A DNA stretch of 64,000 nucleotides from assembly GCA_014801225.1 (NCBI GenBank), contig JAAVEO010000016.1, positions 1-64,000 on the forward strand. The letters run 5' to 3'. The position numbers and the translations under genes are program-made. The notes under the pieces are model-generated. The model was not told where the DNA came from. It made no database searches and saw only the letters and a program-made list of their open reading frames with translations. Below are positions 61,557 to 64,000 of the stretch, one piece after another. How positions within the stretch are numbered: position 1 is the stretch's first letter; each line of letters opens with the position of its first letter. Source of the DNA: Bacteroides sp. (GTDB lineage Bacteria > Bacteroidota > Bacteroidia > Bacteroidales > Muribaculaceae).

Positions 61557-62057
61557 ATGTTAAAGAAACTTCTTTTCGTAGCCGCTCTTCTCTTCCCCAT
61601 GCTTGCGGGAGCCCAGACTCTCAAGGTAGGCATCGTGGAGACTGACGCCATCATGGGCGCAATGCCCGAGACTGCTGCCGCACAGACAAAACTCGGCGAA
61701 GTGCAGAAGAAATATCAGGAAGAGGCTCAGCGCCTCGAAAGCGAGTACACTCGCCTCATCGAGGATTTCCAGAAGATGGCAGAAGATGAGCTTCCCGCTA
61801 TCAGAGAGCGTAAGACCCGTGAGATCAGCGATTATCAGACAAAGCTCCAGCAGTTTGAGCAGACTGCCACTCAAGATATGCAGCAGCAACAGCAGATGCT
61901 TATGCAGCCTATCGTACAGAAGATCAAGGATGCTATCGACGCTGTAGGCCGCGAGGGTGGCTATTCACTCATTCAGGAGAAGGGCGCCGTAATTTTCTTC
62001 GCAGCTCCCGTGGATGATATCACTCCCGCCGTGAAAGCCAAGTTGGGCATTAAATAA
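61557..62057 (+). CDS. OmpH/Skp family periplasmic chaperone, copy 2
   Basis: Paralogue of the preceding gene. The 166 residues show a signal peptide (about 1-19, ending AGAQ), LKVGIVETDAIMGAMPETAAAQTKL, a coiled coil with a Gln-rich stretch (TATQDMQQQQQMLMQPI) and the end YSLIQEKGAVIFFAAPVDDIT. Two tandem Skp copies after bamA are common in Bacteroidetes. The coil is shorter and more Gln-rich than in copy 1, so client range may differ. Confidence 0.92.
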   Translation: MLKKLLFVAALLFPMLAGAQTLKVGIVETDAIMGAMPETAAAQTKLGEVQKKYQEEAQRLESEYTRLIEDFQKMAEDELPAIRERKTREISDYQTKLQQFEQTATQDMQQQQQMLMQPIVQKIKDAIDAVGREGGYSLIQEKGAVIFFAAPVDDITPAVKAKLGIK

Positions 62058-62180
62058 GGTCCGGACTGCTCCAAGACAGTAGCTGTCCGTAGTTACAACC
62101 AACGGAATATAAAGAGAAGCGGAATCCTTCATACGGGTTTCGCTTCTCAAAGTAAAAAAGAGGTGTATAATTGCAAGCCA

Positions 62181-63011
62181 ATGACTGATTCTTGCCAAAA
62201 GATAGGAGTGTTCGACTCCGGCTATGGAGGTCTCACTATCCTGCGGGAACTGCGTCGCCGTCTGCCCGAATACGGGTGGCTTTATCTGGGCGACAATGCC
62301 CGCGCCCCTTATGGAGCGCGTTCATTCGAACTTGTGTATGAGTTTACACGTCAGGCTGTGGAAACTCTCTTTGCACGTGACTGCAGTCTGGTGATACTGG
62401 CTTGCAACACAGCCTCGGCCAAGGCCCTGCGCACCATCCAACAGCAGGACCTCCCTTTGATAGCCCCGGAGAACCGCGTATTGGGTGTGATACGTCCTAC
62501 GGTGGAAGTATTGGGAGATATCTCCCGAAGCGGACATGTGGGTCTGCTCGCCACTCCCGGCACAGTGAAATCACATTCCTACCGTATGGAGCTGGAGAAA
62601 CTTTCAGCCGACATGACCGTGACGGAGGTGGCAGCCCCGATGTGGGTGCCATTGGTGGAGAACGGGGAAGCGGATAGCCCGGGAGCCGATTATTTCGTAA
62701 AGAAATATATAGATACCCTTATGGCAAGCGACCCTGATATCGATACGATTGTACTCGGCTGTACGCATTACCCGATGTTATTGCCGAAGATCCGAAAATA
62801 TGCTCCGGAGGGAGTGACCATTCTCCCTCAGGGAGAAATCGTGGCCGACAGTCTGGCTTGCTATCTGAAGCGTCATCCCGAAATGGAATGCAGACTTGGC
62901 AAAACCGCCACTACGGAATATCTCACCACAGAGAATCCCGAGAAATTCAATGATATAGCCTCTCTCTTCATGAAAGATCCGGTAGAGGCCCGTCATATCT
63001 GCCTATCATAG
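62181..63011 (+). CDS. murI: Glutamate racemase
   Basis: Supplies D-glutamate for peptidoglycan. The 276 residues from ATG 62181 (MTDSCQKIGVFDSGYGGLTI) have the two catalytic cysteines in LACNTASAKA and LGCTHYPMLLP. Normal length. A GTG six codons upstream (62163) would also be in frame but overlaps a TATAATTG string that looks like a weak promoter box, so the ATG is preferred. It closes the uppS-bamA-ompH-ompH-murI cluster. Confidence 0.96.
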   Translation: MTDSCQKIGVFDSGYGGLTILRELRRRLPEYGWLYLGDNARAPYGARSFELVYEFTRQAVETLFARDCSLVILACNTASAKALRTIQQQDLPLIAPENRVLGVIRPTVEVLGDISRSGHVGLLATPGTVKSHSYRMELEKLSADMTVTEVAAPMWVPLVENGEADSPGADYFVKKYIDTLMASDPDIDTIVLGCTHYPMLLPKIRKYAPEGVTILPQGEIVADSLACYLKRHPEMECRLGKTATTEYLTTENPEKFNDIASLFMKDPVEARHICLS

Positions 63012-63043
63012 ATTATAATACATTACACTTAAAAATTTATCCC

Positions 63044-63316
63044 ATGACACTCGACGAAATCAAATCATCCATTCAGCAAGGCAAGGATGCTGAAGTCTGT
63101 ATACGTATGCTTACGGAATATATAGCCGTCAATCCAGAATCAGATGAGGCTTACTATCTCCGCGGAGTGAGATATTGGAGTCTCGGACGACGTTCGCTGG
63201 CTATCAACGATTACCTTGCAGCGATTCGTATCAATCCCAACAGCAAAGCTACAATGGCGATGAAAACCTCCTATGAGATTCTCAACTTCTACAACAAAGA
63301 TATCTTCAATCCCTGA
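63044..63316 (+). CDS. Small tetratricopeptide repeat protein
   Basis: The 90 residues contain two TPR-like helical pairs: about 15-50 (CIRMLTEYIAVNPESDEAYYLRG) in pattern and 43-77 (VRYWSLGRRSLAINDYLAAIRINPNS) in pattern, with the Trp/Tyr-Leu-Gly and Ala-Pro spacing of the repeat. The end YEILNFYNKDIFNP matches short TPR proteins found next to murI in related genomes. It is probably cytosolic (no signal peptide) and co-transcribed with murI (32-base gap). Partner unknown. Confidence 0.8.
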   Translation: MTLDEIKSSIQQGKDAEVCIRMLTEYIAVNPESDEAYYLRGVRYWSLGRRSLAINDYLAAIRINPNSKATMAMKTSYEILNFYNKDIFNP

Positions 63317-63354
63317 CCCTATAGATATCTTCAATCTCTGAGTACATATAAATC

Positions 63355-63390
63355 GGGCTGACTTTATTTCCATGGAAATAAAGTCAGCCC
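63355..63390. terminator. Perfect 36-bp palindrome after the TPR gene
   Basis: GGGCTGACTTTATTTCC with CATG at the centre reads identically on both strands, giving a 16-bp stem with a 4-base turn. It is followed by TTATCTTG on the plus strand and by GATTTATATG on the minus strand, so it is a moderate terminator, better on the plus strand. Confidence 0.6.
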
Positions 63391-63686
63391 TTATCTTGAA
63401 AGAGCGATCAGAGCTCCCAATGGAAGAGGGGGGCGGCGGAAGCGATACGGCAATCACCTTCCGCCCCATTGACAGGCGAGCGAAGAGCGTATCTCCCTTA
63501 CGGAGAACGCGAATACTGTTTTCCATAACCTTGAATATTTTTCTTAGTGGAATCATAGCCGTCTCCGTCTCGGGATAACCGATAGACATAGAGAATCGGG
63601 AATGCAAAATTACATAGAACAAGTGCCAAAATCAGGCATTGTGATGTTAACTAAATTTAACTAACAAAAGTAAATTTGAAATAAAA
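63391..63686 (-). other. Gap with a possible short minus-strand transcription unit
   Basis: This stretch has no recognised gene. On the minus strand a good -7 box (TAATTTTG, 63612-63605) precedes an open frame from ATG 63589 (and ATG 63526, MENSIRVLRKGDTLFARL) that runs without a stop through the palindrome at 63355-63390. The unit could be a decayed small gene, a small RNA, or chance. The plus strand to 63686 is AT-rich. Confidence 0.3.
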
Positions 63687-63718
63687 TTTGGAGAAATGGA
63701 AAATAAACAGTAATTTTG
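63687..63718 (+). promoter_or_regulatory. Promoter of the tRNA-Leu gene
   Basis: TTTG (63687-63690), a 20-base spacer and TAATTTTG (63711-63718), about 48 bases before the mature 5' end. Confidence 0.7.
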
Positions 63719-63766
63719 CCGATGATATATCTCTGAGCCTAATTTAAGTTCAGCGGAGAAATTGAT

Positions 63767-63851
63767 GCAGTAATGGTGGAATGGTAGACACGAAGGACTT
63801 AAAATCCTTTGGCCTTTACCGGCTGTGTGGGTTCGAGTCCCACTTACTGCA
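63767..63851 (+). tRNA. tRNA-Leu (anticodon UAA)
   Basis: 85-base class II tRNA. The acceptor stem pairs GCAGTAA (63767-63773) with TTACTGC (63844-63850), discriminator A at 63851. The anticodon arm AAGGA-CTTAAAA-TCCTT has TAA at 63800-63802. A long variable arm (GGCCTTTACCGGCTGT region) and T arm GTGGG-TTCGAGT-CCCAC follow. The 3' CCA is not encoded (CCC follows), so it must be added after transcription. Confidence 0.95.
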
Positions 63852-63859
63852 CCCTACCC

Positions 63860-63892
63860 AAGGAGCTGGTAATAAAAGATTATCAGCTCCTT
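63860..63892 (+). terminator. Terminator of tRNA-Leu
   Basis: 9-bp stem AAGGAGCTG / CAGCTCCTT, extended by GTAAT/ATTAT pairs, then TTTTATTT. It begins 9 bases after the tRNA. The remaining bases to 64000 hold nothing recognisable. Confidence 0.85.
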
Positions 63893-64000
63893 TTATTTAC
63901 AGGAACCGACCAACAAAACGAGATACTTACAACCGAAAAGAGAATAAAGCGCAAAGAAATGAGATTTTCAGGTTAAAAGCGCTTGTATTTTCATAATTAT

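Noticed and set aside
62163-62180. GTG start for murI six codons upstream
   Set aside because: The ATG at 62181 gives the usual N-terminus. The upstream codons overlap a TATAATTG string, itself only a weak promoter candidate without a -33 element.
63781-63996. 71-codon plus-strand frame at the window end
   Set aside because: It starts inside the tRNA-Leu gene and crosses its terminator.

Overview
The window looks like a chromosomal segment of a member of the Bacteroidota, order Bacteroidales, probably close to Muribaculaceae (the family is an inference from overall gene content). The evidence is the promoter type (TTG-N19/20-TAnnTTTG, seen more than ten times), the near absence of Shine-Dalgarno sequences, and lineage-typical families: DUF4421, DUF4249 beside a TonB receptor, DUF6089, DUF6242, the alternative GlmU-like protein, GldE and AspT/AspD. 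Coding density is high and most genes are about 50-55% G+C.

Layout. 1-8701 (minus): str and S10 ribosomal operons running rpsL-rpsG-fusA-rpsJ-rplC-D-W-B-rpsS-rplV-rpsC-rplP-rpmC-rpsQ-(rplN), with no tuf gene. 8978-11006: GlmU-like nucleotidyltransferase and a probable independent small RNA gene. 11007-18138: aminopeptidase P, gamma-carbonic anhydrase, rpsU, xerC, hpf, a two-gene aminosugar pair and mltG. 18241-28920: envelope and RNA genes (DUF4421 protein, pnp, thioredoxin-like lipoprotein, acid phosphatase plus OprP-like porin, TonB receptor plus DUF4249 lipoprotein). 29019-35298: SUI1/YciH, an AddA/RecB-like helicase-nuclease, gldE and a phosphopantetheinyl transferase. 35330-41131: a defence locus (vsr, C5-methyltransferase, McrB-like GTPase with an N-terminal B3-like domain, DUF2357/McrC-like nuclease). 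41222-48469 (minus): aspT-aspD, a 37-residue membrane protein, a Bax-inhibitor family protein, argS and an HU gene. 48798-54845: two overlapping rhomboids, a membrane-anchored endonuclease/exonuclease/phosphatase protein, an M3 oligopeptidase and ribD. 55002-63316: DUF6242 and DUF6089 proteins, uppS, bamA, two ompH/skp genes, murI and a TPR protein, which is a typical envelope-biogenesis cluster. The window ends with tRNA-Leu(UAA).

How the genes work together. The first 9 kb supplies ribosome components and EF-G. rpsU and hpf add ribosome modulation. uppS, murI and mltG serve peptidoglycan synthesis, and bamA with two Skp-like chaperones serves outer-membrane protein assembly. The phosphatase-porin pair suggests phosphate scavenging, and AspT/AspD exchange and decarboxylate aspartate to build proton motive force. 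The defence locus resembles LlaJI-type restriction-modification, a Type II system built on McrBC-like motor and nuclease subunits.

The most interesting signals are a sharp base-composition step at about 37,615. It isolates the methyltransferase plus the DNA-recognition domain of the McrB-like protein as one AT-rich block, as if the specificity of the system had been exchanged as a cassette. Others are two tandem TTTATCCA-N15-TGGATAAA dyads upstream of aspT, a probable small RNA at 10392-10669, and a 37-residue membrane protein with its own promoter and terminator. No CRISPR array, transposase, integrase of a mobile element, or prophage was seen.
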